NCBI RefSeq assembly: GCF_023806485.1
Contig: NZ_JAMSLR010000001.1
Location: 496,001 to 560,000 of the forward strand
Direction: 5' to 3'
Origin: Thermalbibacter longus
GTDB lineage: Bacteria > Chloroflexota > Chloroflexia > Thermomicrobiales > Thermomicrobiaceae
Length of the DNA stretch: 64,000 nt
Within the stretch, counting starts at the first letter, position 1, and each line of letters begins with the position of its first letter. The position numbers and the translations under genes were made by a program. The notes below the pieces were generated by a model. That model did not search any database. It worked only from the letters and a program-made list of their open reading frames with translations, and was not told the origin of the DNA. This document shows positions 29,538 through 37,347 of this stretch, piece by piece.

Positions 29538-29906
29538 ATGCGAAGCAACTGGTTACTGATCGCTAGCCTCGGCCTGATCGCGGCCGGACTCCTCGGGCTC
29601 AGCGTGCTGGGCTCGGTCCCCGAGGTGCAAGCTCAGGGAGACGAGCCCGCTGCAGACCGAGCTGCCGAACTCCACGAGCAGATGCATCGCATGATGGACG
29701 CGATGATGGGCGAGGGGTTCAGCCAGGCGATGCATGAAGCCATGCCCGGCTCGGAGGAGATGATGGATGCCTGCGCCCGGGCGATGGCGGAGCGCGAGCG
29801 CTCCGGGCAACCTGGGGTCATGCCGGGCATGATGAGTGGCATGGACGGGATGATGCGCGGCGACATGATGGGCGGGATGTACGACCCCATGGGAAGGGGA
29901 CACTAG
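29538..29906 (+). CDS. Secreted methionine-rich protein, possible copper binding
   Basis: A 122-residue protein with a signal peptide (RSNWLLIASLGLIAAGLLGLSVLG, ending near VQAQG). The mature part has 20 methionines in about 76 residues, many in MM, MxGMM and HxMM arrangements (EQMHRMMDAMM, GVMPGMMSGMDGMM), with several His and a single Cys. Such Met/His clusters bind Cu(I) outside the membrane in copper-tolerance proteins. No enzymatic domain is visible. It is the first gene after the palindromic promoter, with GGGGGGACGC before the ATG, and its stop touches the next start (TAGATG). Copper binding is inference from composition and from the SCO-like and BlaI genes in the operon. Confidence 0.65.
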   Translation: MRSNWLLIASLGLIAAGLLGLSVLGSVPEVQAQGDEPAADRAAELHEQMHRMMDAMMGEGFSQAMHEAMPGSEEMMDACARAMAERERSGQPGVMPGMMSGMDGMMRGDMMGGMYDPMGRGH

Positions 29907-30872
29907 ATGGCCAAGACAGCGCCACCGAGGAGCCCGCGAGCCCAGCGGCGAGAGGAGGCGCGCCGGCAGGCCCAGCGGCAGAGACAGCAGCACCTGCTCC
30001 TCCGGGGCGGGCTGGCGGCGATTGCGGTCGTCGTCGTGGCGGTTGCGGCGTGGTGGCTGATCGTCCGAGCCGGGTCGTCCGACACGCAGGTGCTCTACCG
30101 GTTCCAGACCGAGGATTTCCACTCGCTGGCCATCGATCCGGCCGACCCGAAGACGATCTACTTCGGCCACCACGGCGGCCTGCTGGTTAGCCAGGATGGA
30201 GGACGGAATTGGCAGGTAGGCACGCTGTCTGGCGTCGATGCGATGCAGCTCGCTCTTCCAGCCGCCGATCCCGACCGGATCTACGCTAGTGGGCACGGCG
30301 TGTTCGTGGTGAGCCAGGACGGCGGCCAGACCTGGGCTTCCCCTGCCCACAACCTGCCGGCTCTGGACCTCCACGGCTTTGCGGTCGCTCCCTCCGATCC
30401 GAATCGCGTCTACGCCTTCGAGCTCGGCACCTTCAGCCTCTACGCGAGCAGCGACGGCGGCGTGACCTGGGAGACGAGGACGCTCCCGCCGGACCTGAAC
30501 CAGGGGATCCTCCCGCTGGCCGTCGCAGCGGACGATCCCCAGCACCTCTATGCTGGAGTCGGGGGACAGATCTGGGAGAGCCTGGACGGTGGGCAGAGCT
30601 GGCGGCAGGCAGGGCCAGGCCTCGGCGGGACGATCACAGCGCTCGCGTTTTCAGCGAGCAGCCAGGCCCTGCTCTACGCCGGAACCGACCAGGGGCTCTG
30701 GAAGCTCGACAGCAGCGGCAACTGGCAGAAGCTGCCGGTGGAGCCACGCGAGGCGGTGCTGGCCGTCGCAGTCGCGCCGCTCGCGGGCGGCGCCGAGCGG
30801 GTCGTTCTGGTCGACGCTCAGGGGAACTTCTATCGCAGCGATGACGGTGGTCAAACGTGGCTGAGCAGGTGA
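29907..30872 (+). CDS. Membrane-anchored BNR/Asp-box repeat beta-propeller protein
   Basis: A 321-residue protein. A basic N-terminus (RRQAQRQRQQHLL) and one membrane helix (LAAIAVVVVAVAAWWLIV, about residues 35-55) precede an extracytoplasmic beta-propeller. Asp-box repeats S-x-D-x-G-x-x-W recur: SQDGGRNWQ, SQDGGQTWA, SSDGGVTWE, SLDGGQSWR, SDDGGQTWL. The fold is shared by sialidases, YCF48 and F510_1955-type proteins; no catalytic sialidase residues can be assigned. In this operon a structural or assembly role, perhaps with the Met-rich protein, is possible but not shown. Confidence 0.75.
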   Translation: MAKTAPPRSPRAQRREEARRQAQRQRQQHLLLRGGLAAIAVVVVAVAAWWLIVRAGSSDTQVLYRFQTEDFHSLAIDPADPKTIYFGHHGGLLVSQDGGRNWQVGTLSGVDAMQLALPAADPDRIYASGHGVFVVSQDGGQTWASPAHNLPALDLHGFAVAPSDPNRVYAFELGTFSLYASSDGGVTWETRTLPPDLNQGILPLAVAADDPQHLYAGVGGQIWESLDGGQSWRQAGPGLGGTITALAFSASSQALLYAGTDQGLWKLDSSGNWQKLPVEPREAVLAVAVAPLAGGAERVVLVDAQGNFYRSDDGGQTWLSR

Positions 30873-30879
30873 GGAGGCT

Positions 30880-31287
30880 ATGAAGATCAACCGGTTCGCT
30901 CTCGATAGTCGGGGGCTGGCCCGTGTGCTCGGCGAGCTCGAGGCCAGGATTCTCGAGGTGGTCTGGACGCTGGGCCAGGCCACGGTGAAGGACGTGGCGG
31001 CAGCGCTCGGACCGGAGGCGCACGTGAAGACCGTTATGACCGTCATGAACCGGATGGTCGAGAAGGGCGTCCTGCAGCGCGAGGCCCGAGGACGGAGCTT
31101 CGTCTACTCCGCGGTACTGGACCGCGAGCGCTTCGCCCAGCAGGTCGCCAGCCGCGTCCTCTCCGGCTTGCTCGCCGACTTCGGCAAGCCGACGCTGGCG
31201 CACTTCGTCCAGGAGATCCCGCCGGAGCAACTCGCCGAGCTGGAGCGGCTGATCGCCGAGCGGCGACGCCTGCAGGGGGGAGAGTAG
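30880..31287 (+). CDS. BlaI/MecI/CopY family transcriptional repressor
   Basis: A 135-residue penicillinase-repressor-type protein. The winged helix reads LGELEARILEVVWTLGQATVKDVAAALG, then VKTVMTVMNRMVEKGVLQREARGRSFVYSAV, all hallmark positions of the family. The C-terminal half forms the dimer helices. BlaI-type repressors are inactivated by cleavage triggered by the partner M56 protease, or by copper in CopY. The M56 gene starts two bases after its stop. The palindrome at 29491-29505 is a likely binding site. ATG follows GTGAGGAGG. Confidence 0.93.
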   Translation: MKINRFALDSRGLARVLGELEARILEVVWTLGQATVKDVAAALGPEAHVKTVMTVMNRMVEKGVLQREARGRSFVYSAVLDRERFAQQVASRVLSGLLADFGKPTLAHFVQEIPPEQLAELERLIAERRRLQGGE

Positions 31288-31289
31288 GC

Positions 31290-32177
31290 ATGTGCCGGCA
31301 GGTGAAGGGGATGCTTCGGCAGTACACCGCCTCGCTCGTCGTCGTGCTGGTGGCGGCGCTGGTGGCGCGGTACCCGAGCCTCCTGGACCCGCTGGCGGAG
31401 ACCTACGTGCGCGCCTGTGCTCGTCTCGCCGGATACTGGCGATATCATCACGTCCCGCCGTACGTGGTCGCCGCCATCGCCCTAATCCTGCTCATGTCGG
31501 CCTCGTTTCTCGGTGTGGCGCTGCTGCGCGAGCTCGCCGGGCTCTACCGGATCGGGCGGCGATATACCCGGCCGGGTGGCCTGGCTGTCGAGGACTGGTC
31601 GCATCTCGCCGAGACAGTAGGGATCGGCGAGCGGCTGCGGGTCCTGGACGGGGCTGCGGCCTGCGCCTTCTGTGCCGGCCTGCTGCGGCCGCGGGTCTAC
31701 GTCAGCCAGGGGCTGCTGAGCGCGCTCACCCCGCGGGAGGTGGAGGCCGTGCTGCGGCATGAGGCCCATCATCTCCGGCGGCGGGATCCGTTGCGGCTGT
31801 TCTTCCTGGATCTGGCCCGGCGACTGGCGGCACCGCTCCCGGTCGCCAGGGTCCTGCTCGATCGTGCCCGGGTAGAGATCGAGCTGGCGGCAGATCGCGC
31901 TGTGCTCCAGCAGGTACCGGTCGAGGTCCTGGCGAGCGCGCTGATCAAGGTGGCCGGCGCGCGGCCGGCCGTCCCACCGCTGGCCGCGGCGGCTGGCCTG
32001 ACGCCGGATCAGGCGCGGGTGGCGGCGCTCCTCGGCCGGCCGGTCGCGATCCGGTTCGACGTGCGGGACGCGCTGGTGAGCGTGCTCGTGCAGGTGATCA
32101 TCGGAGCGGTGATCGGCCACCTCGCGGCGCAGCCGTTCCTGATGACGCCAATCTGCGACGCCTGCCCGTCGTTCTGA
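31290..32177 (+). CDS. M56-family membrane zinc protease (BlaR1-like, without sensor domain)
   Basis: A 295-residue membrane protein. Hydrophobic helices are near residues 10-25, 50-75 and at the C-terminus (VLVQVIIGAVIGHLAAQPF). The zinc-protease motif reads VLRHEAHHLRRRDPLRL, the H-E-x-x-H of M56 peptidases, and is followed by the typical ELAADRAVL (third ligand region). It lacks the C-terminal penicillin-binding sensor of true BlaR1, so the trigger is not a beta-lactam acylation domain. With the adjacent BlaI it should form a protease/repressor switch; copper or envelope stress are possible signals. Confidence 0.85.
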   Translation: MCRQVKGMLRQYTASLVVVLVAALVARYPSLLDPLAETYVRACARLAGYWRYHHVPPYVVAAIALILLMSASFLGVALLRELAGLYRIGRRYTRPGGLAVEDWSHLAETVGIGERLRVLDGAAACAFCAGLLRPRVYVSQGLLSALTPREVEAVLRHEAHHLRRRDPLRLFFLDLARRLAAPLPVARVLLDRARVEIELAADRAVLQQVPVEVLASALIKVAGARPAVPPLAAAAGLTPDQARVAALLGRPVAIRFDVRDALVSVLVQVIIGAVIGHLAAQPFLMTPICDACPSF

Positions 32178-32214
32178 GGGCTGCAACGGTGTCGCATGGG
32201 ATGGCCTGAGCACT

Positions 32215-32883
32215 ATGGTCTCGCGTCGGCGTTGGATCCTGCTCGCGATCGGGTTGGTCTCAGGGCTCGCGATCTCGCTGGCGCTGGCTCTGGCGCCCAG
32301 CCGGGCAATCCCCGGGGACGAACCGGCGGATCCGACCGGTTCGCAGACCTACACAGGGATGGCACTCGATGGCCCGGCGCCCGACTTTCAGCTCGTGGAT
32401 CAGCGGGGTGAGCTGGTGAAGCTCTCCGATTTTCGCGGCCGGATCGTCGTCCTCTCGTTCCTAGATCCATACTGCGACGACGTGTGCCCGTTGACCGTCC
32501 TGCATCTCCGGCGCGCCCAGCAGGCTCTGGGGGAGGAGGCGGATGGCGCCGTCTTCCTGGCAGTCAACGCGAATCCCCGAGCCACTGCGTTGCACGATGT
32601 AGCCGAGGCTACCCGGCACTGGGGCCTGGAGAGCATGCCCAACTGGTATTTTCTCACCGGCGAGGAGCACGAGCTGCGCGCGGTCTGGCAGGCATACTGG
32701 GTGGAGGTGAGCGTTGGCGCCGACGGCGACGCGACCCATACCCCTGGGGTTTTCCTGGTCGACCCGGCCGGGCGACTGCGGCATTACCTCTCGACGCCGT
32801 TCGAGGATGAGCGGTGGTCGGGGCCGCTGCTAAGTGAGCTCCTCGTGGATCACATCCGTCAGCTCCGCGAGGCTGAGGACTGA
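32215..32883 (+). CDS. SCO1/SenC-like thioredoxin-fold protein, membrane anchored
   Basis: A 222-residue protein with an N-terminal signal anchor (RRWILLAIGLVSGLAISLALAL). The thioredoxin-fold domain has FLDPYCDDVCPLTVLHL, i.e. Cys-x3-Cys as in SCO copper chaperones, and a later His in DATHTPGVFLVD as the third copper ligand. SCO proteins deliver copper to the CuA site of cytochrome oxidase or act as thiol-disulfide proteins outside the membrane. Last gene of the BlaI/M56 unit, 37 bases after the protease; the ribosome site is weak. Confidence 0.82.
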   Translation: MVSRRRWILLAIGLVSGLAISLALALAPSRAIPGDEPADPTGSQTYTGMALDGPAPDFQLVDQRGELVKLSDFRGRIVVLSFLDPYCDDVCPLTVLHLRRAQQALGEEADGAVFLAVNANPRATALHDVAEATRHWGLESMPNWYFLTGEEHELRAVWQAYWVEVSVGADGDATHTPGVFLVDPAGRLRHYLSTPFEDERWSGPLLSELLVDHIRQLREAED

Positions 32884-33514
32884 GAGCCGACCACGTTCTG
32901 CCACCACCACCGCATCTTCGAAGGGGATGGCAAATAGGGATGTCCCTGGTCGGTTGAGAGCAGGTCCACCACTCAACCGAAGGGGGGCGTCCCGATGCCG
33001 AAGCAGACCACAGCCACTACCAGTCTGCGCCGACAGCTCGTTGCGTTCCTCCTGGCTCACCTCGAGTCCTGAGCTCCCGAAGCGCCCCGGTGACCAGTTA
33101 CTCATCCCTCAGGCCGGGCAACGCGGGTGGACGGGCTGGCAGGCGGTGCACCTGCCAGTACGGACGGCTGCTGCCGGTAACCTGACGGATGATGGGCCGC
33201 CGCTGGTGGCTGGGGTAACACTGGGCTGGAGTGCCGCCTGGGCCAACGCAATGCTGGCTGACCGGCGGGCGCGCCGCTAGTGCCGTTCTGGCCACCCTCA
33301 CACCGGTCGATTCGCTGCCGGCGAGGCTCAGAAAAGGACCAAACCCCAAGGCCTTGCGCTGCACTACGTGTTTGAGGGGCAGCGAAGCCAGCAGGTCACG
33401 CTCAGGCAGTGTTGCTCAATTCGGAATCCGGGGACTGTGCAATACTGGCGGCGGCAACGCGTTCGACAGCGCTGGCATGAGTTATGGCTGATCGCTCAGT
33501 GAGGAGGACAAGCG
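32884..33514. other. Gene-poor stretch with a long imperfect hairpin
   Basis: No recognisable gene. A long hairpin is formed by 32937-32958 and 32972-32993: outer arms GGGATGTCCC/GGGGCGTCCC (about ten pairs with G-T pairs), a small internal loop, then the perfect inner stem TCGGTTGAG/CTCAACCGA with a 13-base loop. Directly after it, ATG 32995 opens a 25-codon frame (MPKQTTATTSLRRQLVAF then LLAHLES) without support. There is no run of T, so the hairpin is not an ordinary terminator. GAGGAGG before 33515 belongs to the next gene. Confidence 0.4.
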
Positions 33515-34096
33515 GTGGCCCGTCTGCCAGGTGTGCCGGACTCCGAGATCCCCCAGGAGATGCGCGAGATCGTCGAGGCGCAGCGGAAACATTACGGCTG
33601 CGTGTTGAACTCGGCGAGGCAACTCGCCTATGCTCCGCGCGTCGCGATCGGCGCCGCCGCGATGACGCGCGAGCTGGCTCGCTCGCGCCAGATCGAGCCT
33701 CGTTTGAGCGCGCTCCTCAACTTGCGGATAGCCGCCATCGTCGGCTGTGGCTTCTGACAAGACCTGCACGCTGCCGGCGGCAGTGCACTGGGAATTCCGG
33801 ACGAGATCATCCTGGCGGTACGCGATGGTCACTGACGGAATCTGGAGGCGCTGACTGAGGCGGAGCGGGTCGCCCTGGAGCTGGCGGAGCGCGTAACGGA
33901 CACGCCCGCGACGGTGAACGACGAGCTCTTCGAGCGCCTTCGCCATCACTTCACGGAGGCGCAGATCGTCGAGCTGGCGGCGATCTGTGCCTGGGAGAAC
34001 TACCGCGCGCGCTTCAACCGCGTGCTGGACATCGAGCCGCACGGCTTTTACCGGGTGGGTGATTCGAGTCGCGGGGAGGGCGGCCACTCGACGTGA
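33515..34096 (+). pseudogene. Carboxymuconolactone decarboxylase/AhpD-type frame with two in-frame UGA codons (selenoprotein candidate or pseudogene)
   Basis: One continuous frame from GTG 33515 (after GTGAGGAGG) to TGA 34094-34096 encodes 193 residues if UGA is read through at codon 81 (33755-33757) and codon 107 (33833-33835). Codons 78-85 read Cys-Gly-Phe-UGA-Gln-Asp-Leu-His, exactly the AhpD active site Cys-x-x-Cys-x-x-x-His with UGA at the second Cys. After it comes a stem-loop (33765-33787; CTGCC/GGCAG with loop GGC at +19 to +21), which fits the general description of bacterial SECIS elements. The rest (AGGSALGIPDEIILAVRDG, LTEAERVALELAERVT, AAICAWENYRARFNRVLDIE) is well preserved family sequence. 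The second UGA has no such explanation, so decay by nonsense mutations is equally possible. Confidence 0.6.
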
Positions 34097-34198
34097 TCGG
34101 AAACTGTGCCAGCGGGTGTACCATTGCGTGGAGGAGGCGACCTGACAGACCGGGTCATGCCTGGTAGCAGGATATCAGGCTCCAACGAGGGGGTGAGC

Positions 34199-35359
34199 AT
34201 GCGCGAGGTCGCTATCGTCGGCGCTGCAGAGACTCGATTTGGCAAGAGCGAGCTTTCGTACCGTGAGCTGGCGGTCGAGGCGGCCAGGGGGGCCCTGGAG
34301 GACGCCGGGGCGGAGCCGGGGCAGGTCGAGGCGCTCTTTCTCGGCAGCTACTCGCCCGGCACGTTCGTTCACCAGGAGCACGTGGCGCCGTTGATCGCCT
34401 CGGAGCTCGGGCTGTCGCATATTCCCAGCACCAGGGTAGAGAACGCCTGCGCCTCGGGAGCCACGGCGTTCGTCAGTGGAATGATGGCGATCGCGGCTGG
34501 GCTCTACGACGTGGTGCTGGTAGTGGGTGCCGAGAAGATGACGTCCACGCCGGTCGCCGAGACCACCCGGATCCTGGCCGAGGCGGCGGACTGGGAGAAC
34601 GAGAGCAAGGTCGGCCTGACCTTCCCCGGCGCCTTCGCGCTGATGGCCCAAGCCTACCTGCACAAGTACGGCTATGGCCGTGAGATCCTCGATGCAGTCG
34701 CAATCAAGAATCACGCTAACGCCCTGGCCAACCCCTACGCCCAGTTCCACAAGGCGATCACCGCCGAGGACATCGCGAACTCTCCGATGGTGGCAGATCC
34801 CTTGACCCTCTACGACTGCTCGCCGATCAGCGACGGGGCAGCCGCCATCCTGCTGGTGGCCGGCGACGCGGCCCGCAACTTCGCCAAGCCGGCGGTGCGG
34901 GTGCTCGGCTTCGGGCAGGCCTCCGACTCGCTGGCGCTCTACCGGCGGCCGGATCTGACGACGCTGCCGGCAGCTCGGCAGGCGGCCCAGCGCGCCTACC
35001 GGATGGCCGGCGTGTCGCCCCGGGACATTAGCCTGGCTGAAGTGCACGACTGCTTCACCATCGCCGAGATCATCGCGACCGAAGACCTCGGCTTCTTCGA
35101 GCCCGGCGAAGGCGGGGAAGCGGCCAGAGCCGGCGCCACCAGCCGCGACGGCCAGATCCCGGTCAACCCCAGCGGCGGACTGAAGGCGAAGGGTCACCCG
35201 GTAGGCGCCACCGGAGTCGGCCAGCTCGTCGAGGCCACCTTCCAGTTGCGGGGCGAGGCGGGCGGCCGCCAGATCGACGGCGTGGAGCTGGCGTTGACCC
35301 ACAACGTGGGCGGTTCCGGTGCGACCTGTGTGGTCACGATCCTGGGAAGGGCAGCCTGA
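34199..35359 (+). CDS. Thiolase family protein (SCP-x/acetyl-CoA acetyltransferase-like)
   Basis: A 386-residue thiolase. The nucleophile region is VENACASGATAFVSG (active Cys), and the C-terminal blocks HDCFTIAEIIATEDLG and NPSGGLKAKGHPVGATGVGQLVEATFQLRG carry the catalytic His residues. The variant HDCF plus KGHP is typical of the SCP2-thiolase/lipid-transfer subgroup. It cleaves or forms 3-ketoacyl-CoA. ATG 34199 was chosen because GAGGGGGTG precedes it and the conserved REVAIVGAAETRFGK starts there. Its stop overlaps the start of a DUF35 OB-fold gene, the usual partner of this thiolase subgroup. Confidence 0.9.
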   Translation: MREVAIVGAAETRFGKSELSYRELAVEAARGALEDAGAEPGQVEALFLGSYSPGTFVHQEHVAPLIASELGLSHIPSTRVENACASGATAFVSGMMAIAAGLYDVVLVVGAEKMTSTPVAETTRILAEAADWENESKVGLTFPGAFALMAQAYLHKYGYGREILDAVAIKNHANALANPYAQFHKAITAEDIANSPMVADPLTLYDCSPISDGAAAILLVAGDAARNFAKPAVRVLGFGQASDSLALYRRPDLTTLPAARQAAQRAYRMAGVSPRDISLAEVHDCFTIAEIIATEDLGFFEPGEGGEAARAGATSRDGQIPVNPSGGLKAKGHPVGATGVGQLVEATFQLRGEAGGRQIDGVELALTHNVGGSGATCVVTILGRAA

Positions 35360-35598
35360 TGGCGACAGTGCAGCTTGCGCCGGGGACGCCCGGCACGGTC
35401 GTCAGCTACACCGTCATCTATGTCCCCACGCCGGAGTTCGCCGACCTGGCCCCCTACGCGCTGGCGGTGATCGAGACGAGCGACGGCGAGCGGCTGCTCG
35501 GGCGAGTCGAAGACTGGCAGGAACGGCCGCTGGCGGTCGGCGCGCGCGTTATCTTCGAGCGCGCCGATGAGCGGGGTCCGGTCTTCCGCCTGGCGTGA
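35359..35598 (+). CDS. DUF35 OB-fold protein, thiolase partner (no zinc ribbon)
   Basis: A 79-residue protein matching the OB-fold half of DUF35/ChsH2-like proteins: GTVVSYTVIYVPTPEFADLAPYALAVIETSDGERLLGRVEDW then GARVIFERADERGPVFRL. In most relatives an N-terminal zinc ribbon precedes this domain; here there are no cysteines, so only the acyl-CoA-binding OB part is kept. Such proteins bind acyl-CoA and form complexes with SCP2-type thiolases or HMG-CoA synthases. ATG overlaps the thiolase stop (TGATG arrangement), supporting a complex. Confidence 0.78.
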   Translation: MATVQLAPGTPGTVVSYTVIYVPTPEFADLAPYALAVIETSDGERLLGRVEDWQERPLAVGARVIFERADERGPVFRLA

Positions 35599-35606
35599 GG
35601 GCGGGC

Positions 35607-36242
35607 TCAGATCGGCGGGCCGCTCAGGCAGAGCTCGCGCCCAAGCTGCACGGCGGCTGCCAGTGAGAGCAAGCCGCGGGCGTCCGCCTCGTCCCCTGCC
35701 CGGCAGCAGTAGAAGCCGATCTCCGCGCAGACCCCATCGCGCAGCGAGCGGCTGAGGTCGGGTGCCACGAGCGAGAGGGAGAGATCGGGGTGGGAAGCGC
35801 TCCGGAGCTCGCCGGCCTCGATCTCCAGCCAGATCGGCGCCCCACAGGCGGCGCAGCGACTCTCGACGCGGGCGTCTGCCCGGAGTCCGGCCGGGATGCC
35901 CACGGCATCCAGCGCGCACCAGGTGTAGAGCTGCCGGCCGTTGAGGAGCAGGCGGTGCCTGGACGGGATCAGCGACAGCCCGCCGGCTGCCACGATGGCC
36001 TCCCTGCGCTCGTCGAGCGTGAGACGCCCCTGCCCGGCCATGCGCTCGATGAGCTCTCGGACGTCCTCGCGCGTCATGCCGAGCGCGACCTGCGCCTCGG
36101 CGAGCGGCAGGGAGCGCCCAGCCGCGATTGCCTCGAACGCGAGGCAGGTCAACCGGTATTCGACCGTCTGGCGCTGCTGGGCCGCGCAGACCAGCCAGCG
36201 CTGCGCGAGAGCGCCCTGAGCGCCGGGATCCGCATGCGTCAT
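35607..36242 (-). CDS. merB: Alkylmercury (organomercurial) lyase family protein, MerB-like
   Basis: A 211-residue protein. The N-terminal 90 residues hold a winged-helix-like region (LPLAEAQVALGMTREDVRELIERMAGQGRL), as in MerB. The catalytic set of MerB (Cys96, Asp99, Cys159) corresponds to Cys109 and Asp112 in LYTWCALDAVG and Cys172 in DGVCAEIGFY; all three are offset by the same 13 positions. CAACGAPIWLEIEAG matches the MerB core. It would cleave carbon-mercury bonds, giving Hg(II) for MerA encoded across the divergent promoter. Sequence is otherwise divergent, so substrate range is uncertain. Confidence 0.75.
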   Translation of the reverse strand: MTHADPGAQGALAQRWLVCAAQQRQTVEYRLTCLAFEAIAAGRSLPLAEAQVALGMTREDVRELIERMAGQGRLTLDERREAIVAAGGLSLIPSRHRLLLNGRQLYTWCALDAVGIPAGLRADARVESRCAACGAPIWLEIEAGELRSASHPDLSLSLVAPDLSRSLRDGVCAEIGFYCCRAGDEADARGLLSLAAAVQLGRELCLSGPPI

Positions 36243-36765
36243 GTCGTCCCCCTTCCGTTCGAGCCCGGGATACTACCGCCCTGCGAGGTCACGCCCGCAG
36301 CAGCGCAACAGGGCACATAGTCCAGAGAAGCTGGGGAGAGGCGCCACTGGCCGCGCGAGCGGCGGCACAAGTATACGCCGCTTCCGATGTGTCTGCCTGC
36401 GTGGCGCGTGATGAAGGTAACCAGGCTGGAGCAAGAGCTCCTCGCCGGCGCCGGCTTCCGAATAGCTTACGCGGGGCTTCTGCCCCGTGCTGACGTTAGA
36501 AAATGGAATAATCATTCGCCCCTACCTTTCAGGGACTAGCCGGCGGCTCGGCTGCCGAGCCTGGGCTGGCAACCCAGGGCCAGCCCGCCACGACGCCATC
36601 ATCTGCAGCCTGTACGAAATCGCCACTGGAGTGCATCGGTTCGATGTCGCCATCCTTGCAGTTTAAGCGAGCCCCTGAACGTGATCGCTCTTGGAATAGA
36701 TATACGGATGTGAGAATATAAATGTCGACGAACCTGCGGGACGCGGTGCCGGAGGAGCCAGGCAG
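36243..36765. promoter_or_regulatory. Divergent control region between merB and the merA-side genes
   Basis: Two promoter-like sites point outward. For merB (minus): TATACT at 36375-36370 with a weak AGGCAG 17 bases upstream. For the plus strand: TTGGAA (36691-36696), 18 bases, AATATA (36715-36720). The second site lies in an unusually AT-rich 35-base patch (ATAGATATAC ... GAATATAAAT, 36695-36722), a likely operator for the ArsR-type regulator encoded at 39007. No classical MerR operator was recognised, and no gene is supported in the region. Confidence 0.5.
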
Positions 36766-37347
36766 GTGACGCGCTCGATCGGCAACCAAGGACACCGAAA
36801 GTACCAGCACTGGACGGTCCCGCTCGACGCGGCGGCCGCGCTCGGGTTCGCGGCGCTCAGCGCCCTCGCCTGCTGCGGCTGGCTGGTGATCCAGTGGCTC
36901 TCCCTCGCGCTCTACGCCGTCGGCGGCGCGGCGGCGTTTCGCGTCCTCATCCGGTACGAGGTGGAGATCCTGCTCGCGCTCGGCGGGGAGCAACTCGTCG
37001 CCGCGCGCCTCGCCCGCGACCAGATCGGCCGGCTCGTGAACGTGGCTCTCGGAGCGCTCGCCATCGCCCTCGGCGCGCTCCGGCTGCTGTGGGAGTTTCG
37101 CAGGAGTTCCGTTCTGGGAGCGTATCCGCTGTACGTTGTGTTCGTGCACCGGCAGCAGATTCTGCTCGTGGCCCTCGGACTAGCCCTTGCGCTGCGGGTA
37201 GCCGGCCCGCTCGTCGCCCGGCGGCAGTCCGCGACCAGTGAGTGCTGCGTTCCCGAACGGGGTAAGGCGGCATCGATGGGCGTGCAGCGTTTCGTGACGG
37301 AAGGCGATTATGAAGAAGCAAGCACGAGCCTATCGCATGGCCATTGA
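36766..37347 (+). CDS. Membrane protein of the mercury cluster (transporter-like, function unproven)
   Basis: A 193-residue protein with four likely membrane helices: about residues 18-37 (AAALGFAALSALACCGWLVI), 38-60 (QWLSLALYAVGGAAAFRVL), 85-105 and 130-150 (ILLVALGLALALRVAGPLVA). A vicinal Cys-Cys pair (ALACCGWL) lies in the first helix, as in the mercuric transporter MerT, and another pair (SECCVPER) is near the C-terminus. These pairs and its place directly before merA suggest Hg(II) uptake to MerA, but overall similarity to MerT is not evident. GTG after GGAGGAG; the end overlaps merA by 38 bases. Confidence 0.6.
   Translation: MTRSIGNQGHRKYQHWTVPLDAAAALGFAALSALACCGWLVIQWLSLALYAVGGAAAFRVLIRYEVEILLALGGEQLVAARLARDQIGRLVNVALGALAIALGALRLLWEFRRSSVLGAYPLYVVFVHRQQILLVALGLALALRVAGPLVARRQSATSECCVPERGKAASMGVQRFVTEGDYEEASTSLSHGH

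Noticed and set aside
32834-33280. A 148-codon plus-strand frame after the SCO-like gene
   Set aside because: It overlaps the end of the SCO-like gene in another frame, has biased Arg/Ser composition and no ribosome site or conserved segment.
33833-33835. Second UGA of the AhpD-type frame as another selenocysteine
   Set aside because: It is not at a conserved Cys position (context Gly-His-UGA-Arg-Asn) and no stem-loop of the right kind follows; Trp or Arg mutated to UGA is more likely.
34175-35302. A 375-codon minus-strand frame opposite the thiolase gene
   Set aside because: The thiolase on the plus strand has all active-site motifs; the antisense frame matches no family.
36400-36470. Possible MerR operator in the merB/merA divergent region
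   Set aside because: No 19-bp spaced promoter with the MerR dyad was found, and the cluster encodes an ArsR-type regulator instead.
36273-36515. An 80-codon minus-strand frame upstream of merB
   Set aside because: No family, no ribosome site, and it spans the likely merB promoter.
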